From: Dermacoccus abyssi
Lineage (GTDB): Bacteria; Actinomycetota; Actinomycetes; Actinomycetales; Dermatophilaceae
Direction: 5' to 3'
Length of the DNA stretch: 64,000 nucleotides
Assembly: GCF_003515945.1 (NCBI RefSeq)
Contig: NZ_QWLM01000012.1
Location: 47,777 to 111,776 of the forward strand
Each line of letters starts with the position of its first letter. Position 1 is the stretch's first letter. The notes beneath the pieces were generated by a model. It saw nothing but the letters and a program-made list of their open reading frames with translations. It was not told the origin of the DNA and searched no databases. The translations under genes were made by a program, and so were the position numbers. Below, one piece after another: positions 53,185 through 61,422 of this stretch.

Positions 53185-53472
53185 ATGCGTCACTACGAGA
53201 TGATGATCATCCTCGACGGCGAGCTCGACGAGCGTACGGTCCAGCCCTCGCTGGAGAAGTTCCTCACCGTCGTCACGAAGGACGGTGGCACCGTCGACAA
53301 CGTCGACACCTGGGGCCGTCGTCGCATGGCGTACGACATCAAGAAGAAGTCCGAAGGCATCTACGTCGTGGTCGACTTCACGTCCACCCCGGCCACCGCC
53401 GCAGAGCTTGACCGCCAGCTGGGCCTCAACGAGTCCATCCTGCGCACCAAGATCCTGCGCAAGGACGCCTGA
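53185..53472 (+). CDS. rpsF: 30S ribosomal protein S6
   Basis: A 95-residue protein, [18 protein letters not shown] at the start, [21 protein letters not shown] in the middle, full-length S6. AAAGGAGG precedes the ATG. It is the first gene of the rpsF-ssb-rpsR-rplI operon. The 245 bases upstream are non-coding and should contain the operon promoter. Confidence 0.97.
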   Translation: MRHYEMMIILDGELDERTVQPSLEKFLTVVTKDGGTVDNVDTWGRRRMAYDIKKKSEGIYVVVDFTSTPATAAELDRQLGLNESILRTKILRKDA

Positions 53473-53505
53473 GAACTCCCCACACTTAAGTAGGAGGAAC
53501 CACCC

Positions 53506-54141
53506 ATGGCTGCAGGCGACGTCAACATCACCGTGATCGGCAACCTCACCGCCGACCCCGAGCTTCGGTACACGCCGAACGGGGCAGCGGTCGCCAACTT
53601 CACCGTGGCCTCGACCCCCCGCCAGTTCGACCGTCAGTCGAACGAGTGGAAGGACGGCGAGACCCTCTTCATGCGTTGCTCCATCTGGCGCGAAGCGGCG
53701 GAGAACGTCTCCGAGTCCCTGCAGCGCGGCACTCGCGTCGTCGTCACCGGCCGACTGAAGTCTCGTTCGTACGAGACGAAGGAAGGCGAGAAGCGCACGA
53801 CGACCGAGCTCGAGGTCGACGAGATCGGCCCCTCGCTGCGTTACGCCACGGCGAAGGTCAACAAGACCCAGCGCTCCGGCGGCCCCGGCGGCGGCTTCGG
53901 AGGAGGCCAGGGGGGCGGCAACGTCTCCCAGGGCAACTTCGGCGGCCAGCAGGGCGGCAACGGTGGTGGTTTCGGTGGCGGCCAGCAGGGCGGCAACTTC
54001 GGTGGCAGCCCCAACGACGACCCGTGGGCAACCGGTGGCAGCACCGGCGGCCAGCAGGGTGGTCAGGGCAACGCCGGCGGTCAGCAGGACGGCAATGGTG
54101 GCTGGTCCACCGGCCCGTCCTACGACGAGCCCCCGTTCTGA
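53506..54141 (+). CDS. ssb: Single-stranded DNA-binding protein
   Basis: A 211-residue SSB: OB fold in the first 115 residues ([40 protein letters not shown]), a Gly/Gln-rich disordered linker with GGQQGGN-type repeats, and the acidic tip YDEPPF that recruits repair and replication proteins. TAGGAGGAA precedes the ATG. Confidence 0.97.
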   Translation: MAAGDVNITVIGNLTADPELRYTPNGAAVANFTVASTPRQFDRQSNEWKDGETLFMRCSIWREAAENVSESLQRGTRVVVTGRLKSRSYETKEGEKRTTTELEVDEIGPSLRYATAKVNKTQRSGGPGGGFGGGQGGGNVSQGNFGGQQGGNGGGFGGGQQGGNFGGSPNDDPWATGGSTGGQQGGQGNAGGQQDGNGGWSTGPSYDEPPF

Positions 54142-54268
54142 TCGGCTCCTCCTCACACCGGTCGTGATTCGTCACGACCCACCTCGCACCGGCCGACGGC
54201 CGAGGCGAAACAAGACACTCGCTATCCCGAGTCACCCACTCGGGCTCTCATAGAAGGAGAGCACCACG

Positions 54269-54505
54269 ATGGCAAAGCCCGTTGTGCGTAAGCCCAAGAA
54301 GAAGGCCAACCCGCTGAAGGCGGCGAAGGTCGAGAACATCGACTACAAGGACGCAGCCCTGCTGCGCAAGTTCATCTCCGACCGCGGCAAGATCCGTGCG
54401 CGTCGCGTCACGGGCGTCTCCGTCCAGGAGCAGCGCCTCATCGCCAACGCCGTCAAGAACGCCCGCGAGATGGCCCTGCTGCCGTACTCGAGCTCGGCTC
54501 GCTGA
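54269..54505 (+). CDS. rpsR: 30S ribosomal protein S18
   Basis: A 78-residue basic protein with [19 protein letters not shown] and the [12 protein letters not shown] core. GAAGGAG precedes the ATG. The 127-base gap after ssb shows no other gene. It has no CXXC zinc motif, so it is the zinc-independent form. Confidence 0.96.
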   Translation: MAKPVVRKPKKKANPLKAAKVENIDYKDAALLRKFISDRGKIRARRVTGVSVQEQRLIANAVKNAREMALLPYSSSAR

Positions 54506-54527
54506 TCAGGCGGAAAGGAACACCATC

Positions 54528-54974
54528 ATGAAGGTCATCCTGACGCACGAGGTTTCCAAGCTCGGCACGGCCGGTGACGTCGTCGACGTCAAGCCCGGCT
54601 TCGCCCGCAACTACCTCCTGCCGAACAACCTCGCCACCGAATGGACGAAGGGCGGCCAGAAGCAGGTCGACTCCATCCAGAAGGCTCGCGAGTCCCGCGC
54701 CGTCAAGACGCTCGAAGAGGCTCAGTCCATCAAGGGCAACCTCGAGAACGCCAAGGTGACGCTGAAGGCGCGCTCCGGTGAGAACGGTCGCCTCTTCGGC
54801 GCCGTGACCACGCACGAGATCGCCGACGCCATCAAGGAAGCCGGCGCCGGCTCCGTCGACAAGCGCAAGATCGAGATCACCACCCCGATCCGCTCGCTCG
54901 GCGACCACAGCGTCCTCGTCCGCCTCCACCCGGAGGTTCAGGCGACGGTCAAGCTGAACGTCGCGCGCGCCTGA
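54528..54974 (+). CDS. rplI: 50S ribosomal protein L9
   Basis: A 148-residue L9: MKVILTHEVSKLGTAGDVVD and the signature GFARNYLLPNNLA, a long connecting helix and the C-terminal domain LFGAVTTHEIADAI. AAAGGAA precedes the ATG. It is the last gene of the operon, followed by a strong terminator. Confidence 0.97.
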   Translation: MKVILTHEVSKLGTAGDVVDVKPGFARNYLLPNNLATEWTKGGQKQVDSIQKARESRAVKTLEEAQSIKGNLENAKVTLKARSGENGRLFGAVTTHEIADAIKEAGAGSVDKRKIEITTPIRSLGDHSVLVRLHPEVQATVKLNVARA

Positions 54975-54992
54975 CGCGTTCGCGTAGACCAC

Positions 54993-55033
54993 GCAGAAGC
55001 TCCCACCCTCCTGGCGAGGGTGGGAGCTTCTGC
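54993..55033. terminator. Strong hairpin terminator after rplI
   Basis: Eighteen-base perfect arms (GCAGAAGCTCCCACCCTC and its complement) around a five-base loop. It lies between rplI and a convergent minus-strand gene, so it may serve both. Confidence 0.9.
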
Positions 55034-55148
55034 ATGTCGTGGGCAGAACTGTCCTCGACGACGTTCGATCTGGCGGACGCATGGCGAAGGCTCCGGCACA
55101 TCCTCCTCGGATGTCCACGGGGCCTTCGCCGTCACACTTCGAGGACTG

Positions 55149-55973
55149 TCACAGTGGCGTCGCGAGGTGATCCCACATCGTCTTCGCGACGCGGTTGGCC
55201 ACGCTCGTACCGATGGCCATCGTGGGGGTGCGCTGCAGGATGGCGAGCGTGTGGTTGCGTCCGTAGCCACCGACGTGGCCGACGCTGTTGATGCGCCACT
55301 GACCGTTGTAGGGCAGCCACCCGTTCTTGACCTGGGAGGTGCCGTACGTGCCGACACCCCAGCGCTGGCCGGAGGTCACCTGACCCATGAGCGTGCTGAT
55401 GTAGCCGCGGTTGGTGCTGTTGAGCACCCGACCGAACCAGAAGATCTCGTCCATGAGCACCATCTGGTCGTAGGCGGACGTCGTCGTCAGGCCCCAGGCC
55501 TTGTTCGTCACCGTCTGGTACATGCGCAGCTTCGTGGCCATGGCCTGAACGGCCGGCGCGCCGCCGACGCTCTTCCACAGGTTCGTCGCAGCGTTGTTGT
55601 CGCTGTAGCGGATCATGATGCTCGCCTGCGACTTCTCCCACGCCGTCAGGGCGCGCCCGAGGCGCTGAGCACGGTCACACACCGTGGCGAGGATGAGCAC
55701 CTTGACGATGCTGGCGCATTCGTTGCGCACTCCCGCGCTGTACTGCCAGAACCGGCCGGAGCGGCGATCGTAGACGGCGACCGACAGGGTTCCGGTCGTC
55801 GCCGCATCGATGGCGTAGATCTTGTCGCGAAGGCCCACGGTGGTGGCAGAGGCCTCAGCTGCGCCGACGAGACTCGGCAGCGCGAGAGCCGCGCCGGCGC
55901 CACCGGCGCCCAGGACGACGCCTCGTCGAGTGCACCCCTTGGGGGTTTCATGATGCTTTCCGACACGAGCCAT
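55149..55973 (-). CDS. Tat-exported serine hydrolase, class A beta-lactamase fold
   Basis: A 274-residue exported protein. A twin-arginine signal (TRRGVVLGAGGAGAALALPS) is followed by the hydrolase domain with S88-I-V-K91, S124-D-N126 and KNG (VKNGW) in the place of KTG, all three beta-lactamase-type motifs in order. Conservation of all three motifs implies a working serine nucleophile. No E166-type context was confirmed, so it may be a carboxypeptidase-like or wall-acting hydrolase rather than a resistance enzyme. Confidence 0.82.
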   Translation of the reverse strand: MARVGKHHETPKGCTRRGVVLGAGGAGAALALPSLVGAAEASATTVGLRDKIYAIDAATTGTLSVAVYDRRSGRFWQYSAGVRNECASIVKVLILATVCDRAQRLGRALTAWEKSQASIMIRYSDNNAATNLWKSVGGAPAVQAMATKLRMYQTVTNKAWGLTTTSAYDQMVLMDEIFWFGRVLNSTNRGYISTLMGQVTSGQRWGVGTYGTSQVKNGWLPYNGQWRINSVGHVGGYGRNHTLAILQRTPTMAIGTSVANRVAKTMWDHLATPL

Positions 55974-56056
55974 CTGGCCTCCCGAACTTCTGTGGTGTGG
56001 CTCTCAGGGTACGTGCAGGCAAGCGTCGTTCTGTCGACTTCGGCATGTCGATTCGG

Positions 56057-57376
56057 TCACGGAACAGCCAGTTCCATCCACGCGTCCACGCGGCGGCGAC
56101 GATCCAGCACGACGCAGCGAGCCGTCAGGTAGAGCGAGTAGCAGACCCACAGAGCGGTCAGCGGCGCCGCGACGTCCAGCCCCTCCAGCCACTCGTCGGC
56201 GAGCATGAGCACGCCCAGGACCGGGAGGTAGGCGAGCAGGAGGGCGACCTGTGCCTTGGCGAGGAATGGGCCGTCTCCGGCCCCCATGAGGACGCCGTCG
56301 AGGACGAAGAGGACCCCCGCGACCGGTTGGACGAGGGCGATGACGACCAGGGCGCCCGTGGTCGCGCGCAACACCGAGGGGTCGTCGGAGAACAGGTGGG
56401 GCAGGGGCCACGCGGCGGCGAGTGTCAGCAGGCCCGCTGCGGCACCGCTGTACCAGCCCCAGCGGGTGATGACGGCCGAGAGCTCGCGCGTCTCGTCGTG
56501 GTCGCCGCGCCCGAGCGACTCCCCGATGAGTGCCTGCGCGGCGATGGCAATGGCATCGAGGGCGAAGGTGAGGAAGGTGAAGATCGTCATCGCGACCTGG
56601 TGCGCGGCCAGCGTCGTGGCACCGAACGCGCCGGCCGCCGCCGTCGTCAGCAGCAGGACGGCGCGCAGCGCCACCGTGCGCACGAGCAGCGGCGCGCCGA
56701 AGCGGGCAGCCGTCAGGACGCGGGCGGGATGGGGACGCAGGTCGAGGTGGCGGGTGCGGCGCACGATGGAGACGAGTAGCGCCAGGGCCATGAGCCACTG
56801 TGCAACCACCGTTCCCGCGGCGGCACCGGCCAGCCCCCAGCCGACCACGAGGACGAGAAAGGCGTTGAGAGCGGCGTTGACCGCAAAACCGATGCCGGTC
56901 ACCCACAGAGGCGTCTTCGTGTCCTGGAGGCCCCGGAGAAGGCCCTGTGCCGCGAGGGCGATGAGCATGGCCGGGATGCCGACGGAGCTGATCTGGAGGT
57001 AGGTCGTGGCTTGGTCGACCACGTCAGCCCCACCCGAGCCACTCATGGCGCGTGCTGCGGGACGGGCGAGGACTGCGGTGACGGCGGACAGCGGCAGGCC
57101 GAGAGCGAGGGCCAACCAGACACCGTCGAGGCCGGCCTGGACGGCGTCGTCCTGGTGGCCGCGGCCGAGGTGTCGTGCCACGACGGCGGTCGTCGCATAG
57201 GCGAGGAAGACGAAGATGCCGGTGGCGGTGAGGAGGATCGCGCTCGCGGCTCCGAGCGCGGCGAGCGCCGACGTTCCAAGGCGCCCCACGACGACCGAAT
57301 CGGTGAGGAGAAACAGGGGCTCTGCGATCAGGGTGAAGAACGCAGGCACCGCGAGTCGAGCGATGGGGTGCGTCAC
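56057..57376 (-). CDS. MATE family efflux transporter (DinF-like)
   Basis: A 439-residue protein of twelve spans in two halves. It has the MATE N-terminal pattern (PAFFTLIAEPLFLLTDSVVVG RLG split by a short loop), GLLRGLQDTKTPLWVT and QALIGESLGRGD typical of DinF-type members. It probably exports cationic drugs or metabolites by proton or sodium exchange. It is divergent from the NlpC/P60 gene. Confidence 0.92.
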   Translation of the reverse strand: MTHPIARLAVPAFFTLIAEPLFLLTDSVVVGRLGTSALAALGAASAILLTATGIFVFLAYATTAVVARHLGRGHQDDAVQAGLDGVWLALALGLPLSAVTAVLARPAARAMSGSGGADVVDQATTYLQISSVGIPAMLIALAAQGLLRGLQDTKTPLWVTGIGFAVNAALNAFLVLVVGWGLAGAAAGTVVAQWLMALALLVSIVRRTRHLDLRPHPARVLTAARFGAPLLVRTVALRAVLLLTTAAAGAFGATTLAAHQVAMTIFTFLTFALDAIAIAAQALIGESLGRGDHDETRELSAVITRWGWYSGAAAGLLTLAAAWPLPHLFSDDPSVLRATTGALVVIALVQPVAGVLFVLDGVLMGAGDGPFLAKAQVALLLAYLPVLGVLMLADEWLEGLDVAAPLTALWVCYSLYLTARCVVLDRRRRVDAWMELAVP

Positions 57377-57731
57377 ACGGCTCCTAACGTCTCACGATGC
57401 GAGATGCACCACACATTTTTTCGCGGTGTGTCGGCGCGCCTTCCATGACGTTCGACCTGTATCTGATACGGGCCGAAATTCTGCAGAACCACGCACGATT
57501 AGGTGATTCACAGCGCGGTGCTTTTACGCGCATCCTGCTCGACGAGTCAAGCATCCACCTCTGCGTGTCGGCAACTTTCACTTTCTTCACAGGGTCCGGT
57601 CAGGCACAGTAAACGAGCACCTTTGTGAGCGGGGGCTGGCAGGGGTGTGGCAGTGACGTGCGCACGCACCCGACGTCCGAGACGTCGGGGGTGTGCACGT
57701 CGTGACGACTTCACCTAGGAAGGCTGCTCAT
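57377..57731. other. Divergent promoter region between the MATE and NlpC/P60 genes
   Basis: About 355 bases. It contains a small palindrome GTATCTGATAC (57459-57469) and a hairpin CCCGACGTC / GACGTCGGG (57669-57689) just ahead of the hydrolase gene. A 71-codon frame at 57397-57612 has no support. Confidence 0.5.
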
Positions 57732-58811
57732 TTGAGTACCCACGCTCCCTTGCACATGAGGCGGCGCCAACGCGCTACCTCCGCGCTGCCGCGCCTGACG
57801 GTCAAGCAAGCCGTCGGCGCCGGTGTTGCGCTCGCCATTCCGACGGGTGGCACGCTGATGGCGGCCGCGCCGGCGCTCGCCGCGCCCGGTGACGACACCA
57901 CCAACGGCTCCGCCTCCACCCCCCGCCCGACGCTCTCGTACGGCTCGCGCGGCGCCGCCGTCAAGATCGTTCAGGCCCGCGTCGGTGTCACCGCCGACGG
58001 CATCTTCGGTCCGGCCACGCTGAGCGCGGTCAAGACGTTCCAGCGCGCCAACGGCCTCGTGCCGGACGGCATCGTGGGAGCGCGCACCTGGGCCAAGGTA
58101 GGCGGCTCGGCCGTCACGCCGACGCGTCCGACGACACCGACGCGCCCGACGACGCCCACCACGGGCGCGACGACGCCCACGGTGCCGACGACCACGACCC
58201 CCGCCTGCTCGCCGACGTCGACGACGTTGCGCATGGGCAACTCGGGCCAGCTCGTCAAGGTGCTGCAGGACCGTCTCGGCCTGCCCACGGACGGTTGGTT
58301 CGGTGCCAACACGAAGGCCAAGGTGCTCGCCTTCCAGCGCGCAACCGGTCTGTACGCGGACGGCATCGTCGGCCCGCGCACGTGGACGAAGCTCGGATGC
58401 GTCGGCCCGAACGCTCCGCAGCCGACGCCGCCGGTGTCGACGCCGTCCGTGCCGAGTACTCCGGCCACGGGTACCGCGGCGCAGGTCATCGCCTTCGCCC
58501 AGACGTTCACGGGAACGCCGTACGTGTGGGGCGGTTCGTCGCCTGCCGGCTTCGACTGCTCCGGCCTGACGAGCTACGTGTTCAAGAACTTCGGCTACTA
58601 CATGCCGCGTACCGCGGCCCAGCAGCAGGCGTACTTCCCGCGTGTCTCCAACCCGCAGCCCGGTGACCTCGTCTTCTGGGGTTACCCGGCGTACCACATC
58701 GGTATCTACGTGGGGAACGGCATGATGATCGACTCGTCGCAGCCGGGCGTTCCGGTTGCGATGCGCAAGGTCTACGGATCGCCGTCGGGGTACGCACGCG
58801 TCATCAAGTAG
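57732..58811 (+). CDS. Peptidoglycan-binding NlpC/P60 endopeptidase
   Basis: A secreted peptidoglycan endopeptidase. There is an N-terminal export signal (AVGAGVALAIPTGGTLMAAAP), two peptidoglycan-binding domains (DGIFGPATLSAVKTFQ and DGWFGANTKAKVLAFQ) joined by Thr/Pro linkers, then the NlpC/P60 domain with catalytic Cys in FDCSGLTSYVF and His in YHIGIYVG. TTG (57732) is preferred because AGGAAGG lies eight bases before it; GTG at 57693 is an alternative. Next to it is another peptidoglycan-binding hydrolase, so the two form a cell-wall remodelling pair. Confidence 0.92.
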   Translation: MSTHAPLHMRRRQRATSALPRLTVKQAVGAGVALAIPTGGTLMAAAPALAAPGDDTTNGSASTPRPTLSYGSRGAAVKIVQARVGVTADGIFGPATLSAVKTFQRANGLVPDGIVGARTWAKVGGSAVTPTRPTTPTRPTTPTTGATTPTVPTTTTPACSPTSTTLRMGNSGQLVKVLQDRLGLPTDGWFGANTKAKVLAFQRATGLYADGIVGPRTWTKLGCVGPNAPQPTPPVSTPSVPSTPATGTAAQVIAFAQTFTGTPYVWGGSSPAGFDCSGLTSYVFKNFGYYMPRTAAQQQAYFPRVSNPQPGDLVFWGYPAYHIGIYVGNGMMIDSSQPGVPVAMRKVYGSPSGYARVIK

Positions 58812-59203
58812 GGATCACCAAAAGCCTCCGCGGTGTGACGGGGATGGCGCTCGGATCGGTTCGGTACCGGCAGTGGGGAAGCTGACACGGTCGACGAGCT
58901 GAGCGCCGTCCCACATCGTGGACAAATTTGAAGAAGAAATTTTCTGTCGAACATTTTTTCGAAGAGCGAAAGGATGTTCGATTCATGCTGCCCGAAAACT
59001 CGGACAACTCGCCCGAATTTCCCGTCATCACGGGCAGATCACGGCGGCTCTGAACGACACGCGTGTAATTTTTTCCGTGCTTTGAAGCGCTCATTCGGTG
59101 GGGCATCCTCGGTCATGTCACGCATTCAGCGTGGCCTCAGATCCCTGTGAGCGCGTTGTCGGCTTCGCCCGTGCGCTCCACGAACTCACGGAGTGCAGAA
59201 GCC
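58812..59203. other. A+T-rich leader region between the two wall-hydrolase genes
   Basis: About 390 bases, markedly A+T-rich at 58.92-58.99 kb. An inverted repeat TCGAACA / TGTTCGA (58947-58953 and 58975-58981) encloses an inner TTTCG/CGAAA stem. It may be a regulatory leader of the M23 gene. I looked for a c-di-AMP (ydaO) riboswitch and did not find its conserved core. Confidence 0.5.
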
Positions 59204-60348
59204 ATGACGAAGTACGTGCCCAAGCATCTCTCCTCGCATGCCGGCTACCTCGACTCGGCTCGTGTCGGTGCCGCAGCTGCGCGCAGTGGTCGTTCCGCCG
59301 TCGCGCTCGGTGTGAGTGCGGCCCTTCCGACCGGTGCGGCAGCCCTCATGGCGGCCCCCGCTCTCGCCGTCGAAGGCGACAAGGCCGCCGAGGCAGCTGC
59401 CGGTAACACCCCCAAGACGGTGGCGTTCGGCGCTCGCGGTGGTGACGTGACGCAGGTCCAGGCCCGCCTGCGCTCGTGCGTGACGGCATCTACGGCCCCA
59501 TCACGACCGCCGCGGTCAAGGACTTCCAGCGCGCCAACAACCTTTCCGCCGACGGTGTCGTCGGATCGAAGACCTGGTCCGTTCTCAACGCCACGTCGAC
59601 GAAGCCCGCCTCGAAGCCGGGTTCGAAGGACTCGGTCGTCAACATCGGCGACGAGGGCGCCGTCGTGCGCGCGGTGCAGAAGAAGCTCGGCATCACGGCC
59701 GACGGTGTCTTCGGCCCGAAGACGCTCACCGCCGTCAAGGCGTTCCAGACCGACAAGGGCCTCGCCGTCGACGGCATTGTCGGCGTCCGCACGACCTACG
59801 CGCTCGCCAAGACGGATGCTGCTTCCGCCAAGAAGAGCACGCCCAAGAGCTCGTCGAAGAAGGTGGCCCGCAAGGCTGCTCGTCCGACGCTCGTGAGCCC
59901 GAACGCCCCCTACGAACTGCCGTTCCCGAGCGGTTACGCGGCGCCGATCTCGCAGGGTCCGTACGGCTCGGCCAGCCACTACAAGTGGAACGACAAGCAC
60001 CACGTTGACTTCGCGGTGCCCGCAGGGACGCCCGTCGTCGCGTCGGCCTCCGGCGTCGTCATCATGGCGGAGTACAACACCGGCGGCGGCAACACCATCC
60101 TCATCCGCGACGCCTCCGGTCACGCGATGGAGTACGCGCACCTGTCGTCCATGAACGTCGTTCCCGGTCAGCGTGTCGTCCAGGGTCAGCAGATCGCTCG
60201 CTCGGGCAACACGGGCAACTCCACCGGCCCGCACCTGCACTGGGGCATCGTGGACGGACGCAACTTCGTGAGCATCAAGATCGCGGAGTCGAAGGAGCTC
60301 GGTACGTCGTACGTGCCCGGCACACTCGCGATGTCGCGCAACGGCTGA
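59204..60348 (+). pseudogene. Peptidoglycan-binding M23 peptidase gene with a frameshift
   Basis: Two frames together encode one secreted hydrolase. The first (MTKYVPKHLSSHAG, export signal to ALAVEG) enters peptidoglycan-binding repeat 1 and fails at VQARLRS near 59475. The second resumes with VRDGIYGPITTAAVKDF, continues through a second repeat and ends with the M23 LytM domain (HHVDFAVPAGTPV, HLHWGIV zinc and catalytic motifs). One missing base after TC at about 59475 restores L-R-S-V-R-D-G, aligning exactly with L-G-I-T-A-D-G of repeat 2. It is either a real inactivation or a sequencing error. Confidence 0.82.
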
Positions 60349-60367
60349 CCCGCCGTGTGCTCACCGA

Positions 60368-60399
60368 CGGGCGCCTCTTCCGACTGGGAGAGGCGCCCG
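60368..60399 (+). terminator. Hairpin terminator after the M23 gene
   Basis: Eleven-base arms CGGGCGCCTCT / AGAGGCGCCCG with a ten-base loop, 20 bases past the stop. Confidence 0.8.
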
Positions 60400-60428
60400 G
60401 CGGCGTTCGCGAGCGTAGGGGTCGGGGC

Positions 60429-60740
60429 GTGTCGTTGAACAGTCGTGAACGTGAAGTCACCGGTGAGCAGTTGCGTCGTCACGTCGAGGTGCTCGGGGTG
60501 AGCGAGCAGGCGCTGGCAGCCTGGCTTGACCTTTAACCGCAGGCGGTGGAGGACACCGTTGCCGTGCGGGGTGCGGATTCTGTGGTCGTGTGGCTCGTGC
60601 GGGACGGGCTGGACGCGCTGGCACGTCACCGCGGCGTGGACGCAGGTGGGTGGACGGTGTTGACGGACTCGTCCCGGCAAGCCGCGCAGCGCTGGTTCCG
60701 TCTGCGGGCGGTTCCACCGGTGGAGTCCTTCAAGGGGTGA
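60429..60740 (+). pseudogene. DUF2316-like gene broken by an in-frame TAA
   Basis: A continuous 104-codon frame starting GTG encodes a protein resembling DUF2316 helix-turn-helix-like proteins: SREREVTGEQLRRHVEVLGV, then VWLVRDGLDALA and TVLTDSSRQAAQRWFRLR. Codon 36 is TAA (60534-60536), between LDL and PQAVEDTV. Both sides keep family similarity, so a single nonsense change inactivated it recently, or the base call is wrong. An ATG-started fragment after the stop would lack the N-terminal helix-turn-helix. Confidence 0.75.
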
Positions 60741-61422
60741 CGAAGGCCGCCGGGGCTTTACCGGTGGCCAGCTCCGACCCGGTGCTCCGAGCGCGGCGGC
60801 GTCGCCTCGGATTTCGGTCTGTGCCGGGTGGTTGCGTGTCGAAGCGTGCTGCACGGTCGGTTTCTTGATTTGGTGAGGGTGGCGTCTCGGTTCGTCAGCC
60901 CCCAACCGCTCGTCGCCGAAGGACGCAGGCTCGCTTCGCGGGTCGGCGTCCGGGGTTCGTCGGCGAGCACCATCGCGAGCCGGGGCGCCACCACGTCGCC
61001 TTCGCGTCCCGTAGGCCGATTTCACGTCGTGATTTCGCCCAGCCAGGTCGGGCGGACGGGGCCCGAACGGCTGTTGATCGTACGGTGAACGATCCCAACG
61101 CCTGTGGACGGCAATATTTCTTGTCGCACAGGACGGAAGAAATTTTCGTCCCCAGACTGGGGACGAAGAATGCGCCGTCATGACGGGGTTTTCGTGAGGG
61201 TCGGTTCGTTTCGTCCACAGGCTTGTGCCCGTGTTTCCCACAGGGGTGGACGGCGTTTCCAACACGTTGTGCACAACGTTGTCCACAGGCCGGTTGGTGA
61301 ACGGACGGGGTTGCTCCGTACGGTTGTCGGTGCTGAGTGAGATGGTGCCTTCTGTGCCGCTCGAGGTGGCACCGACGGGCAGTGCGACGCGGCGAGTTCG
61401 CGCCGGGATGAGGAGTGGCGGC
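60741..61422. other. Gene-free region upstream of dnaB with DnaA-box-like motifs
   Basis: About 680 bases without a supportable gene. The right half is relatively A+T-rich and holds TTGTCCACA (61279-61287), CGTCCACAG (61212-61220), TTTCCCACA (61234-61242) and TGTGGACGG (61103-61111). A 23-base inverted repeat lies at 61145-61167 (TTCGTCCCCAG / CTGGGGACGAA around one A). The left half (60.74-61.05 kb) shows nothing recognisable. Confidence 0.55.

Noticed and set aside
57397..57612. A 71-codon plus-strand frame between the MATE and NlpC/P60 genes
   Set aside because: No ribosome site, mixed codon usage and no recognisable product; it lies in a promoter region.
58812..59203. c-di-AMP (ydaO-type) riboswitch before the wall-hydrolase genes
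   Set aside because: Such leaders are common before these genes in Actinobacteria, but the conserved core sequences are not present here or at 57.4-57.7 kb.
59475..59476. Programmed ribosomal frameshift in the M23 gene
   Set aside because: No slippery run or downstream pseudoknot is evident; a deletion or sequencing error is simpler.
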